Shown: one piece after another, positions 17,655-28,331 of the stretch | How positions within the stretch are numbered: position 1 is the first letter of the stretch | Layout of the letters: every line of letters starts with the position of its first letter | Origin: Siderastrea siderea | Taxonomy: Eukaryota; Cnidaria; Anthozoa; Scleractinia; Rhizangiidae | DNA: 64,000 bases | Direction: 5' to 3' | NCBI GenBank assembly: GCA_964030785.1 | Contig: OZ034976.1 | Location: 1,240,001 to 1,304,000 of the forward strand | Made by a program: the position numbers and the translations under genes | The notes under the pieces: generated by a model | Told to the model about the DNA's origin: nothing | The model's database searches: none | What the model saw: only the letters and a program-made list of their open reading frames with translations

Positions 17655-20600
17655 TAGGCGAATCCTTCTCCAGCCCTATCGCCCACTTCTTTGGATATTG
17701 ATAGTCGTTTATTCTGGAATTCTATGGCTTCTTGAAATCTTCCAAAGTTGTGATAAGCGTTCCCGAGATTGCCATAAGCTTTTCCTTCTCCAGCCTTATC
17801 GCCCACTTCTTTGGATATTGATAGGTGTTTATTGTGGAATTCTATGGCTTCTTGAAATCTTCCTAGGCTGTGATAAGCGTTGCCGAGATTGCAATAGGCG
17901 AATCCTTCTCCAGCCCTATCGCCCACTTCTTTGGATATTGATAGTCGTTTATTGTGGAATTCTATGGCTTCTTGAAATCTTCCAAAGTTGTGATAAGCGT
18001 TGCCGAGATTGCCATAAGCTTTTCCTTCTCCAGCCTTATCGCCCACTTCTTTGGATATTGATAGGTGTTTATTGTGGAATTCTATGGCTTCTTGAAATCT
18101 TCCTAGGTAGCGATAAGCAATGCCGAGATTGCAATAGGCGAATCCTTCTCCAGCCCTATCGCCCACTTCTTTGGATATTGATAGGTGTTTATTGTGGAAT
18201 TCTATGGCTTCTTGAAATCTTCCAAAGTTGTGATAAGCGTTGCCAAGATTGCCATAAGCTTTTCCTTCTCCAGCCTTATCGCCCACTTCTTTGGATATTG
18301 ATAGGTGTTTATTGTGGAATTGTATGGCTTCTTGAAATCTTCCTAGGTAGCGATAAGCAATGCCGAGATTGCAATAGGCGAATCCTTCTCCAGCCCTATC
18401 GCCCACTTCTTTGGATATTGATAGGTGTTTATTTTGGAATTCTATGGCTTCTTGAAATCTTCTTAGGCTGAGATAAGCGCTGCCGAGATTGCCATAAGCT
18501 TTTCCTTCTCCAGCCTTATCGCCCACTTCTTTAGATATTGATAGGTGTTTATTGTGGAATTCTATGGCTTCTTGAAATCTTCCTTGGCTGCGATAAGCGC
18601 TGCCGAGGTTGCCATAAGCTTTTCCTTCTCCAGCCCTATCGCCCACTTCTTTGGATATTGATAGGAGTTTATTGTGGAATTCTATGGCTTCCTGAAATCT
18701 TCCTAGGCTGCAATAAGCGTTGCCGAGATCGCAATAGGCGAATCCTTCTCCAGCCCTATCGCCCACTTCTTTGGATATTGATAGTTGTTTATTGTGGAAT
18801 TTTATGGCTTCTTGAAATCTTCCTAGGCTGAGATAAGCGCTGCCGAGATTGCCATAAGCTTTTCCTTCTCCAGCCTTATCGCCCACTTCTTTAGATATTG
18901 ATAGGTGTTTATTGTGGAATTCTATGGCTTCTTGAAATCTTCCTAGGCTGCGATAAGCGCTGCCGCGATTGCCATAAGCTTTTCCTTCTGCAGCCCTATC
19001 GCCCACTTCTTTGGATATTGATAGGTGTTTATTGTGGAATTCTATGGCTTCTTGAAATCTTCCTAGGCTGCAATAAGCGCTGCCGAGATTGCCATAAGCT
19101 TTTCCTTCTCCAGCCTTATCGCCCACTTCTTTAGATATTGATAGGTGTTTATTGTGGAATTCTATGGCTTCTTGAAATCTTCCAAAGTTGTGATAAGCGT
19201 TGCCGAGATTGCCATAAGCTTTTCCTTCTCCAGCCTTATCGCCCACTTCTTTGGATATTGATAGGTGTTTATTGTGGAATTCTATGGCTTCTTGAAATCT
19301 TCCAATGCTGTGATAAGCGTTGCCGAGATTGCAATAAGCATTTCCCTCTCCAGCCCTATCGCCCACTTCTTTGGTTATTGATAGGTCTTTATTGTTGAAT
19401 TCTATGGCTTCTTGAAATCTTCCAATGCGGTGATAAGCGTTGCCGAGATTGCCATAAGCTTTTCCTTCTCCAGCCTTATCGCCCACTTCTTTGGATATTG
19501 ATAGGTGTTTATTGTGGAATTGTATGGCTTCTTGAAATCTTCCTAGGTAGCGATAAGCAATGCCGAGATTGCAATAGGCGAATCCTTCTCCAGCCCTATC
19601 GCCCACTTCTTTGGATATTGATAGGTGTTTATTTTGGAATTCTATGGCTTCTTGAAATCTTCTTAGGCTGAGATAAGCGCTGCCGCGATTGCCATAAGCT
19701 TTTCCTTCTGCAGCCCTATCGCCCACTTCTTTGGATATTGATAGGTGTTTATTGTGGAATTCTATGGCTTCTTGAAATCTTCCAAAGTTGTGATAAGCGT
19801 TGCCGAGATTGCCATAAGCTTTTCCTTCTCCAGCCTTATCGCCCACTTCTTTGGATATTGATAGGTGTTTATTGTGGAATTCTATGGCTTCTTGAAATCT
19901 TCCAATGCTGTGATAAGCGTTGCCGAGATTGCAATAAGCATTTCCCTCTCCAGCCCTATCGCCCACTTCTTTGGTTATTGATAGGTCTTTATTGTTGAAT
20001 TCTATGGCTTCTTGAAATCTTCCAATGCGGTGATAAGCGTTGCCGAGATTGCCATAAGCTTTTCCTTCTCCAGCCTTATCGCCCACTTCTTTGGATATTG
20101 ATAGGTGTTTCTTGTGGAATTGTATGGCTTCTTGAAATCTTCCTAGGTAGCGATAAGCAATGCCGAGATTGCAATAGGCGAATCCTTCTCCAGCCCTATC
20201 GCCCACTTCTTTGGATATTGATAGGTGTTTATTTTGGAATTCTATGGCTTCTTGAAATCTTCTTAGGCTGAGATAAGCGCTGCCGAGATTGCCATAAGCT
20301 TTTCCTTCTCCAGCCTTATCGCCCACTTCTTTAGATATTGATAGGTGTTTATTGTGGAATTCTATGGCTTCTTGAAATCTTCCTAGGCTGCGATAAGCGC
20401 TGCCGAGGTTGCCATAAGCTTTTCCTTCTCCAGCCCTATCGCCCACTTCTTTGGATATTGATAGGAGTTTATTGTGGAATTCTATGGCTTCCTGAAATCT
20501 TCCTAGGCTGCAATAAGCGTTGCCGAGATCGCAATAGGCGAATCCTTCTCCAGCCTTATCGCCCACTTCTTTGGATATTGATAGTTGTTTATTGTGGAAT

Positions 20601-23533
20601 TTTATGGCTTCTTGAAATCTTCCTAGGCTGAGATAAGCGCTGCCGAGATTGCTATAAGCTTTTCCTTCTCCAGCCTTATCGCCCACTTCTTTGGATATTG
20701 ATAGGTGTTTATTGTGGAATTCTATGGCTTCTTGAAATCTTCCTAGGCTGTGATAAGCGTTGCCGAGATTGCAATAGGCGAATCCTTCTCCAGCCCTATC
20801 GCCCACTTCTTTGGATATTGATAGTCGTTTATTGTGGAATTCTATGGCTTCTTGAAATCTTCCAAAGTTGTGATAAGCGTTGCCGAGATTACCATAAGCT
20901 TTTCCTTCTCCAGCCTTATCGCCCACTTCTTTGGATATTGATAGGTGTTTATTGTGGAATTCTATGGCTTCTTGAAATCTTCCTAGGTAGCGATAAGCAA
21001 TGCCGAGATTGCAATAGGCGAATCCTTCTCCAGCCCTATCGCCCACTTCTTTGGATATTGATAGTTGTTTATTGTGGAATTCTATGGCTTCTTGAAATCT
21101 TCCAAAGTTGTGATAAGCGTTGCCGAGATTGCCATAAGCTTTTCCTTCTCCAGCCTTATCGCCCACTTCTTTGGATATTGATAGGTGTTTATTGTGGAAT
21201 TGTATGGCTTCTTGAAATCTTCCTAGGTAGCGATAAGCAATGCCGAGATTGCAATAGGCCAATCCTTCTCCAGCCCTATCGCCCACTTCTTTGGATATTG
21301 ATAGGTGTTTATTTTGGAATTCTATGGCTTCTTGAAATCTTCTTAGGCTGAGATAAGCGCTGCCGAGATTGCCATAAGCTTTTCCTTCTCCAGCCTTATC
21401 GCCCACTTCTTTAGATATTGATAGGTGTTTATTGTGGAATTCTATGGCTTCTTGAAATCTTCCTAGGCTGCGATAAGCGCTGCCGAGGTTGCCATAAGCT
21501 TTTCCTTCTCCAGCCCTATCGCCCACTTCTTTGGATATTGATAGGAGTTTATTGTGGAATTCTATGGCTTCCTGAAATCTTCCTAGGCTGCAATAAGCGT
21601 TGCCGAGATCGCAATAGGCGAATCCTTCTCCAGCCTTATCGCCCACTTCTTTGGATATTGATAGTTGTTTATTGTGGAATTTTATGGCTTCTTGAAATCT
21701 TCCTAGGCTGAGATAAGCGCTGCCGAGATTGCCATAAGCTTTTCCTTCTCCAGCCTTATCGCCCACTTCTTTAGATATTGATAGGTGTTTATTGTGGAAT
21801 TCTATGGCTTCTTGAAATCTTCCTAGGCTGCGATAAGCGCTGCCGCGATTGCCATAAGCTTTTCCTTCTGCAGCCCTATCGCCCACTTCTTTGGATATTG
21901 ATAGGTGTTTATTGTGGAATTCTATGGCTTCTTGAAATCTTCCAAAGTTGTGATAAGCGTTGCCGAGATTGCCATAAGCTTTTCCTTCTCCAGCCTTATC
22001 GCCCACTTCTTTGGATATTGATAGGTGTTTATTGTGGAATTTTATGGCTTCTTGAAATCTTCCTAGGCTGAGATAAGCGCTGCCGAGATTGCTATAAGCT
22101 TTTCCTTCTCCAGCCTTATCGCCCACTTCTTTGGATATTGATAGGTGTTTATTGTGGAATTCTATGGCTTCTTGAAATCTTCCTAGGCTGTGATAAGCGT
22201 TGCCGAGATTGCAATAGGCGAATCCTTCTCCAGCCCTATCGCCCACTTCTTTGGATATTGATAGTTGTTTATTGTGGAATTCTATGGCTTCTTGAAATCT
22301 TCCAAAGTTGTGATAAGCGTTGCCGAGATTGCCATAAGCTTTTCCTTCTCCAGCCTTATCGCCCACTTCTTTGGATATTGATAGGTGTTTATTGTGGAAT
22401 TCTATGGCTTCTTGAAATCTTCCTAGGTAGCGATAAGCAATGCCGAGATTGCAATAGGCCAATCCTTCTCCAGCCCTATCGCCCACTTCTTTGGATATTG
22501 ATAGGTGTTTATTTTGGAATTCTATGGCTTCTTGAAATCTTCTTAGGCTGAGATAAGCGCTGCCGAGATTGCCATAAGCTTTTCCTTCTCCAGCCTTATC
22601 GCCCACTTCTTTAGATATTGATAGGTGTTTATTGTGGAATTCTATGGCTTCTTGAAATCTTCCTAGGCTGCGATAAGCGCAACCGAGGTTGCCATAAGCT
22701 TTTCCTTCTCCAGCCCTATCGCCCACTTCTTTGGATATTGATAGGAGTTTATTGTGGAATTCTATGGCTTCTTGAAATCTTCCTAGGCTGCAATAAGCGT
22801 TGCCGAGATCGCAATAGGCGAATCCTTCTCCAGCCTTATCGCCCACTTCTTTGGATATTGATAGTTGTTTATTGTGGAATTTTATGGCTTCTTGAAATCT
22901 TCCTAGGCTGAGATAAGCGCTGCCGAGATTGCCATAAGCTTTTCCTTCTCCAGCCTTATCGCCCACTTCTTTAGATATTGATAGGTGTTTATTGTGGAAT
23001 TCTATGGCTTCTTGAAAACTTCCTAGGCTGCGATAAGCGCTGCCGCGATTGCCATAAGCTTTTCCTTCTGCAGCCCTATCGCCCACTTCTTTGGATATTG
23101 ATAGGTGTTTATTGTGGAATTCTATGGCTTCTTGAAATCTTCCAAAGTTGTGATAAGCGTTGCCGAGATTGCCATAAGCTTTTCCTTCTCCAGCCTTATC
23201 GCCCACTTCTTTGGATATTGATAGGTGTTTATTGTGGAATTCTATGGCTTCTTGAAATCTTCCAATGCTGTGATAAGCGTTGCCGAGATTGCAATAAGCA
23301 TTTCCTTCTCCAGCCCTATCGCCCACTTCTTTGGTTATTGATAGGTCTTTATTGTTGAATTCTATGGCTTCTTGAAATCTTCCAATGCGGTGATAAGCGT
23401 TGCCGAGATTGCCATAAGCTTTTCCTTCTCCAGCCTTATCGCCCACTTCTTTGGATATTGATAGGTGTTTATTGTGGAATTCTATGGCTTCTTGAAATCT
23501 TCCTAGGCTGTAATAAGTGTTGCCGAGTTGCAA
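17624..23533 (-). CDS. L block: 49-repeat TPR open frame (1969 codons), partial
   Basis: An uninterrupted frame of about 49 TPRs between the junctions at 23525 and 17646. It lacks the divergent KEMGDK tail present in the 6228 and 40777 frames, and no in-frame ATG was found over 5.9 kb, so it cannot be a free-standing eukaryotic coding sequence as it stands. The entry reads LQLGNTYYSLG, with a private Ala-to-Thr change. Shared L markers include gcaaccgagg near 22681 (GCAYRS), aaaacttcc near 23019 (GSFQ) and gtttcttgtgg near 20111 (HKKHL). Interior of a TPR scaffold, function unknown. Confidence 0.62.
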   Translation of the reverse strand: MQLGNTYYSLGRFQEAIEFHNKHLSISKEVGDKAGEGKAYGNLGNAYHRIGRFQEAIEFNNKDLSITKEVGDRAGEGNAYCNLGNAYHSIGRFQEAIEFHNKHLSISKEVGDKAGEGKAYGNLGNAYHNFGRFQEAIEFHNKHLSISKEVGDRAAEGKAYGNRGSAYRSLGSFQEAIEFHNKHLSISKEVGDKAGEGKAYGNLGSAYLSLGRFQEAIKFHNKQLSISKEVGDKAGEGFAYCDLGNAYCSLGRFQEAIEFHNKLLSISKEVGDRAGEGKAYGNLGCAYRSLGRFQEAIEFHNKHLSISKEVGDKAGEGKAYGNLGSAYLSLRRFQEAIEFQNKHLSISKEVGDRAGEGLAYCNLGIAYRYLGRFQEAIEFHNKHLSISKEVGDKAGEGKAYGNLGNAYHNFGRFQEAIEFHNKQLSISKEVGDRAGEGFAYCNLGNAYHSLGRFQEAIEFHNKHLSISKEVGDKAGEGKAYSNLGSAYLSLGRFQEAIKFHNKHLSISKEVGDKAGEGKAYGNLGNAYHNFGRFQEAIEFHNKHLSISKEVGDRAAEGKAYGNRGSAYRSLGRFQEAIEFHNKHLSISKEVGDKAGEGKAYGNLGSAYLSLGRFQEAIKFHNKQLSISKEVGDKAGEGFAYCDLGNAYCSLGRFQEAIEFHNKLLSISKEVGDRAGEGKAYGNLGSAYRSLGRFQEAIEFHNKHLSISKEVGDKAGEGKAYGNLGSAYLSLRRFQEAIEFQNKHLSISKEVGDRAGEGLAYCNLGIAYRYLGRFQEAIQFHNKHLSISKEVGDKAGEGKAYGNLGNAYHNFGRFQEAIEFHNKQLSISKEVGDRAGEGFAYCNLGIAYRYLGRFQEAIEFHNKHLSISKEVGDKAGEGKAYGNLGNAYHNFGRFQEAIEFHNKRLSISKEVGDRAGEGFAYCNLGNAYHSLGRFQEAIEFHNKHLSISKEVGDKAGEGKAYSNLGSAYLSLGRFQEAIKFHNKQLSISKEVGDKAGEGFAYCDLGNAYCSLGRFQEAIEFHNKLLSISKEVGDRAGEGKAYGNLGSAYRSLGRFQEAIEFHNKHLSISKEVGDKAGEGKAYGNLGSAYLSLRRFQEAIEFQNKHLSISKEVGDRAGEGFAYCNLGIAYRYLGRFQEAIQFHKKHLSISKEVGDKAGEGKAYGNLGNAYHRIGRFQEAIEFNNKDLSITKEVGDRAGEGNAYCNLGNAYHSIGRFQEAIEFHNKHLSISKEVGDKAGEGKAYGNLGNAYHNFGRFQEAIEFHNKHLSISKEVGDRAAEGKAYGNRGSAYLSLRRFQEAIEFQNKHLSISKEVGDRAGEGFAYCNLGIAYRYLGRFQEAIQFHNKHLSISKEVGDKAGEGKAYGNLGNAYHRIGRFQEAIEFNNKDLSITKEVGDRAGEGNAYCNLGNAYHSIGRFQEAIEFHNKHLSISKEVGDKAGEGKAYGNLGNAYHNFGRFQEAIEFHNKHLSISKEVGDKAGEGKAYGNLGSAYCSLGRFQEAIEFHNKHLSISKEVGDRAAEGKAYGNRGSAYRSLGRFQEAIEFHNKHLSISKEVGDKAGEGKAYGNLGSAYLSLGRFQEAIKFHNKQLSISKEVGDRAGEGFAYCDLGNAYCSLGRFQEAIEFHNKLLSISKEVGDRAGEGKAYGNLGSAYRSQGRFQEAIEFHNKHLSISKEVGDKAGEGKAYGNLGSAYLSLRRFQEAIEFQNKHLSISKEVGDRAGEGFAYCNLGIAYRYLGRFQEAIQFHNKHLSISKEVGDKAGEGKAYGNLGNAYHNFGRFQEAIEFHNKHLSISKEVGDRAGEGFAYCNLGIAYRYLGRFQEAIEFHNKHLSISKEVGDKAGEGKAYGNLGNAYHNFGRFQEAIEFHNKRLSISKEVGDRAGEGFAYCNLGNAYHSLGRFQEAIEFHNKHLSISKEVGDKAGEGKAYGNLGNAYHNFGRFQEAIEFQNKRLSISKEVGDRAGEGFAYCNSATLITA

Positions 23534-24012
23534 TAGGCGAATCCTTCTCCAGCCCTATCGCCCACTTCTTTGGATATTGATAGTCGTTTATTGTGGAATT
23601 CTATGGCTTCTTGAAATCTTCCAAAGTTGTGATAAGCGTTGCCGAGATTGCCATAAGCTTTTCCTTCTCCAGCCTTATCGCCCACTTCTTTGGATATTGA
23701 TAGGTGTTTATTGTGGAATTCTATGGCTTCTTGAAATCTTCCAATGCTGTGATAAGCGTTGCCGAGATTGCAATAAGCATTTCCCTCTCCAGCCCTATCG
23801 CCCACTTCTTTGGTTATTGATAGGTCTTTATTGTTGAATTCTATGGCTTCTTGAAATCTTCCAATGCGGTGATAAGCGTTGCCGAGATTGCCATAAGCTT
23901 TTCCTTCTCCAGCCTTATCGCCCACTTCTTTGGATATTGATAGGTGTTTATTGTGGAATTCTATGGCTTCTTGAAATCTTCCTAGGCTGTAATAAGCGTT
24001 GCCGAGTTGCAA
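23503..24012 (-). pseudogene. A cassette, 4-unit TPR fragment
   Basis: A 169-codon A cassette between the junctions at 24004 and 23525. The base change near 23518 (gtgt for gcgt) that gives NTYY in the neighbouring L frame is silent in this cassette's frame, where the tail still reads ATLITA. Otherwise it has the standard HRIGRFQ and NNKDLSIT units and no ATG. Confidence 0.6.
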
Positions 24013-24449
24013 TAGGCGAATCCTTCTCCAGCCCTATCGCCCACTTCTTTGGATATTGATAGTCGTTTATTCTGGAATTCTATGGCTTCTTGAAATCTTC
24101 CAAAGTTGTGATAAGCGTTGCCGAGATTGCCATAAGCTTTTCCTTCTCCAGCCTTATCGCCCACTTCTTTGGATATTGATAGGTGTTTATTGTGGAATTC
24201 TATGGCTTCTTGAAATCTTCCTAGGCTGTGATAAGCGTTGCCGAGATTGCAATAGGCGAATCCTTCTCCAGCCCTATCGCCCACTTCTTTGGATATTGAT
24301 AGTCGTTTATTGTGGAATTCTATGGCTTCTTGAAATCTTCCAAAGTTGTGATAAGCGTTGCCGAGATTGCCATAAGCTTTTCCTTCTCCAGCCTTATCGC
24401 CCACTTCTTTGGATATTGATAGGTGTTTATTGTGGAATTCTATGGCTTC
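23982..24449 (-). pseudogene. N' block, segment after the CAA-to-TAA stop
   Basis: About 3.9 TPR units from the TAA at 24450-24452 to the junction at 24004. It is in the same frame as the segment to its right. It is the counterpart of 711-1178, without the NFVRFQ change. It includes the EFQNKRL unit beside the A cassette. Confidence 0.55.
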
Positions 24450-26510
24450 TTAAAATCTTCCTAGGTAGCGATAAGCAATGCCGAGATTGCAATAGGCGAA
24501 TCCTTCTCCAGCCCTATCGCCCACTTCTTTGGATATTGATAGGTGTTTATTGTGGAATTCTATGGCTTCTTGAAATCTTCCAAAGTTGTGATAAGCGTTG
24601 CCAAGATTGCCATAAGCTTTTCCTTCTCCAGCCTTATCGCCCACTTCTTTGGATATTGATAGGTGTTTATTGTGGAATTGTATGGCTTCTTGAAATCTTC
24701 CTAGGTAGCGATAAGCAATGCCGAGATTGCAATAGGCGAATCCTTCTCCAGCCCTATCGCCCACTTCTTTGGATATTGATAGGTGTTTATTTTGGAATTC
24801 TATGGCTTCTTGAAATCTTCTTAGGCTGAGATAAGCGCTGCCGAGATTGCCATAAGCTTTTCCTTCTCCAGCCTTATCGCCCACTTCTTTAGATATTGAT
24901 TGGTGTTTATTGTGGAATTCTATGGCTTCTTGAAATCTTCCTTGGCTGCGATAAGCGCTGCCGAGGTTGCCATAAGCTTTTCCTTCTCCAGCCCTATCGC
25001 CCACTTCTTTGGATATTGATAGGAGTTTATTGTGGAATTCTATGGCTTCCTGAAATCTTCCTAGGCTGCAATAAGCGTTGCCGAGATCGCAATAGGCGAA
25101 TCCTTCTCCAGCCCTATCGCCCACTTCTTTGGATATTGATAGTTGTTTATTGTGGAATTTTATGGCTTCTTGAAATCTTCCTAGGCTGAGATAAGCGCTG
25201 CCGAGATTGCCATAAGCTTTTCCTTCTCCAGCCTTATCGCCCACTTCTTTAGATATTGATAGGTGTTTATTATGGAATTCTATGGCTTCTTGAAATCTTC
25301 CTAGGCTGCGATAAGCGCTGCCGCGATTGCCATAAGCTTTTCCTTCTGCAGCCCTATCGCCCACTTCTTTGGATATTGATAGGTGTTTATTGTGGAATTC
25401 TATGGCTTCTTGAAATCTTCCTAGGCTGCAATAAGCGCTGCCGAGATTGCCATAAGCTTTTCCTTCTCCAGCCTTATCGCCCACTTCTTTAGATATTGAT
25501 AGGTGTTTATTGTGGAATTCTATGGCTTCTTGAAATCTTCCTAGGCTGCGATAAGCGCTGCCGAGATTGCCATAAGCTTTTTCTTCTCCAGCCCTATCGC
25601 CCACTTCTTTGGATATTGATAGGTGTTTATTGTGGAATTCTATGGCTTCTTGAAATCTTCCTAGGCTGCGATAAGCGCTGCCGAGATTGCCATAAGCTTT
25701 TCCTTCTCCAGCCTTATCGCCCACTTCTTTGGATATTGATAGGTGTTTATTGTGGAATTCTATGGCTTCTTGAAATCTTCCTAGGTAGCGATAAGCAATG
25801 CCGAGATTGCAATAGGCCAATCCTTCTCCAGCCCTATCGCCCACTTCTTTGGATATTGATAGGTGTTTATTTTGGAATTCTATGGCTTCTTGAAATCTTC
25901 TTAGGCTGAGATAAGCGCTGCCGAGATTGCCATAAGCTTTTCCTTCTCCAGCCTTATCGCCCACTTCTTTAGATATTGATAGGTGTTTATTGTGGAATTC
26001 TATGGCTTCTTGAAATCTTCCTAGGCTGCGATAAGCGCTGCCGAGGTTGCCATAAGCTTTTCCTTCTCCAGCCCTATCGCCCACTTCTTTGGATATTGAT
26101 AGGAGTTTATTGTGGAATTCTATGGCTTTCTGAAAGCTTCCTAGGCTGCAATAAGCGTTGCCGAGATCGCAATAGGCGAATCCTTCTCCAGCCTTATCGC
26201 CCACTTCTTTGGATATTGATAGTTGTTTATTGTGGAATTTTATGGCTTCTTGAAATCTTCCTAGGCTGAGATAAGCGCTGCCGAGATTGCCATAAGCTTT
26301 TCCTTCTCCAGCCTTATCGCCCACTTCTTTAGATATTGATAGGTGTTTATTGTGGAATTCTATGGCTTCTTGAAATCTTCCTAGGCTGCGATAAGCGCTG
26401 CCGCGATTGCCATAAGCTTTTCCTTCTGCAGCCCTATCGCCCACTTCTTTGGATATTGATAGGTGTTTATTGTGGAATTCTATGGCTTCTTGAAATCTTC
26501 CAAAGTTGTG
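24450..26510 (-). CDS. N' block TPR segment, about 17 repeats between two stops
   Basis: Open for about 17 TPR units between TAA at 26511-26513 (TAT of NAYHN changed to TAA) and TAA at 24450-24452 (CAA of GRFQ changed to TAA). Both stops are shared with the block at 57440-59500. Its left part is N-type (GEEKAYGN, HNKHQSISKE) and its right part is L-type (GLAYCN, LSLR), so N' is a mosaic of the two families. A private GSFQKAI unit (agcttcc and tttctg near 26130) occurs here. There is no in-frame ATG. Confidence 0.55.
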   Translation of the reverse strand, partial: HNFGRFQEAIEFHNKHLSISKEVGDRAAEGKAYGNRGSAYRSLGRFQEAIEFHNKHLSISKEVGDKAGEGKAYGNLGSAYLSLGRFQEAIKFHNKQLSISKEVGDKAGEGFAYCDLGNAYCSLGSFQKAIEFHNKLLSISKEVGDRAGEGKAYGNLGSAYRSLGRFQEAIEFHNKHLSISKEVGDKAGEGKAYGNLGSAYLSLRRFQEAIEFQNKHLSISKEVGDRAGEGLAYCNLGIAYRYLGRFQEAIEFHNKHLSISKEVGDKAGEGKAYGNLGSAYRSLGRFQEAIEFHNKHLSISKEVGDRAGEEKAYGNLGSAYRSLGRFQEAIEFHNKHLSISKEVGDKAGEGKAYGNLGSAYCSLGRFQEAIEFHNKHLSISKEVGDRAAEGKAYGNRGSAYRSLGRFQEAIEFHNKHLSISKEVGDKAGEGKAYGNLGSAYLSLGRFQEAIKFHNKQLSISKEVGDRAGEGFAYCDLGNAYCSLGRFQEAIEFHNKLLSISKEVGDRAGEGKAYGNLGSAYRSQGRFQEAIEFHNKHQSISKEVGDKAGEGKAYGNLGSAYLSLRRFQEAIEFQNKHLSISKEVGDRAGEGFAYCNLGIAYRYLGRFQEAIQFHNKHLSISKEVGDKAGEGKAYGNLGNAYHNFGRFQEAIEFHNKHLSISKEVGDRAGEGFAYCNLGIAYRYLGRF

Positions 26511-28331
26511 TTAAGCGTTGCCGAGATTGCCATAAGCTTTTCCTTCTCCAGCCTTATCGCCCACTTCTTTGGATATTGATAGGTGTTTATTGTGGAATTT
26601 TATGGCTTCTTGAAATCTTCCTAGGCTGAGATAAGCGCTGCCGAGATTGCTATAAGCTTTTCCTTCTCCAGCCTTATCGCCCACTTCTTTGGATATTGAT
26701 AGGTGTTTATTGTGGAATTCTATGGCTTCTTGAAATCTTCCTAGGCTGTGATAAGCGTTGCCGAGATTGCAATAGGCGAATCCTTCTCCAGCCCTATCGC
26801 CCACTTCTTTGGATATTGATAGTCGTTTATTGTGGAATTCTATGGCTTCTTGAAATCTTCCAAAGTTGTGATAAGCGTTGCCGAGATTGCCATAAGCTTT
26901 TCCTTCTCCAGCCTTATCGCCCACTTCTTTGGATATTGATAGGTGTTTATTGTGGAATTCTATGGCTTCTTGAAATCTTCCTAGGTAGCGATAAGCAATG
27001 CCGAGATTGCAATAGGCGAATCCTTCTCCAGCCCTATCGCCCACTTCTTTGGATATTGATAGTTGTTTATTGTGGAATTCTATGGCTTCTTGAAATCTTC
27101 CAAAGTTGTGATAAGCGTTGCCGAGATTGCCATAAGCTTTTCCTTCTCCAGCCTTATCGCCCACTTCTTTGGATATTGATAGGTGTTTATTGTGGAATTC
27201 TATGGCTTCTTGAAATCTTCCTAGGTAGCGATAAGCAATGCCGAGATTGCAATAGGCCAATCCTTCTCCAGCCCTATCGCCCACTTCTTTGGATATTGAT
27301 AGGTGTTTATTTTGGAATTCTATGGCTTCTTGAAATCTTCTTAGGCTGAGATAAGCGCTGCCGAGATTGCCATAAGCTTTTCCTTCTCCAGCCTTATCGC
27401 CCACTTCTTTAGATATTGATAGGTGTTTATTGTGGAATTCTATGGCTTCTTGAAATCTTCCTAGGCTGCGATAAGCGCTGCCGAGGTTGCCATAAGCTTT
27501 TCCTTCTCCAGCCCTATCGCCCACTTCTTTGGATATTGATAGGAGTTTATTGTGGAATTCTATGGCTTCTTGAAATCTTCCTAGGCTGCAATAAGCGTTG
27601 CCGAGATCGCAATAGGCGAATCCTTCTCCAGCCTTATCGCCCACTTCTTTGGATATTGATAGTTGTTTATTGTGGAATTTTATGGCTTCTTGAAATCTTC
27701 CTAGGCTGAGATAAGCGCTGCCGAGATTGCCATAAGCTTTTCCTTCTCCAGCCTTATCGCCCACTTCTTTAGATATTGATTGGTGTTTATTGTGGAATTC
27801 TATGGCTTCTTGAAATCTTCCTAGGCTGCGATAAGCGCTGCCGCGATTGCCATAAGCTTTTCCTTCTGCAGCCCTATCGCCCACTTCTTTGGATATTGAT
27901 AGGTGTTTATTGTGGAATTCTATGGCTTCTTGAAATCTTCCAAAGTTGTGATAAGCGTTGCCGAGATTGCCATAAGCTTTTCCTTCTCCAGCCTTATCGC
28001 CCACTTCTTTGGATATTGATAGGTGTTTATTGTGGAATTCTATGGCTTCTTGAAATCTTCCAATGCTGTGATAAGCGTTGCCGAGATTGCAATAAGCATT
28101 TCCCTCTCCAGCCCTATCGCCCACTTCTTTGGTTATTGATAGGTCTTTATTGTTGAATTCTATGGCTTCTTGAAATCTTCCAATGCGGTGATAAGCGTTG
28201 CCGAGATTGCCATAAGCTTTTCCTTCTCCAGCCTTATCGCCCACTTCTTTGGATATTGATAGGTGTTTATTGTGGAATTCTATGGCTTCTTGAAATCTTC
28301 CTAGGCTGTAATAAGCGTTGCCGAGTTGCAA
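26511..28331 (-). CDS. N' block TPR segment, 15 repeats, partial
   Basis: A 606-codon frame with 15 TPRs, entered at the junction at 28323 and ended by TAA at 26511-26513. The order of units (YYSLG, HRIG, HSIG, HNFG, RSLG, LSLG) is that of an L block beginning. A variant attgattgg near 27780 gives NKHQSIS. No ATG is present. It continues in the same frame beyond the stop, so a single base change separates it from 24450-26510. Confidence 0.58.
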   Translation of the reverse strand: MQLGNAYYSLGRFQEAIEFHNKHLSISKEVGDKAGEGKAYGNLGNAYHRIGRFQEAIEFNNKDLSITKEVGDRAGEGNAYCNLGNAYHSIGRFQEAIEFHNKHLSISKEVGDKAGEGKAYGNLGNAYHNFGRFQEAIEFHNKHLSISKEVGDRAAEGKAYGNRGSAYRSLGRFQEAIEFHNKHQSISKEVGDKAGEGKAYGNLGSAYLSLGRFQEAIKFHNKQLSISKEVGDKAGEGFAYCDLGNAYCSLGRFQEAIEFHNKLLSISKEVGDRAGEGKAYGNLGSAYRSLGRFQEAIEFHNKHLSISKEVGDKAGEGKAYGNLGSAYLSLRRFQEAIEFQNKHLSISKEVGDRAGEGLAYCNLGIAYRYLGRFQEAIEFHNKHLSISKEVGDKAGEGKAYGNLGNAYHNFGRFQEAIEFHNKQLSISKEVGDRAGEGFAYCNLGIAYRYLGRFQEAIEFHNKHLSISKEVGDKAGEGKAYGNLGNAYHNFGRFQEAIEFHNKRLSISKEVGDRAGEGFAYCNLGNAYHSLGRFQEAIEFHNKHLSISKEVGDKAGEGKAYSNLGSAYLSLGRFQEAIKFHNKHLSISKEVGDKAGEGKAYGNLGNA

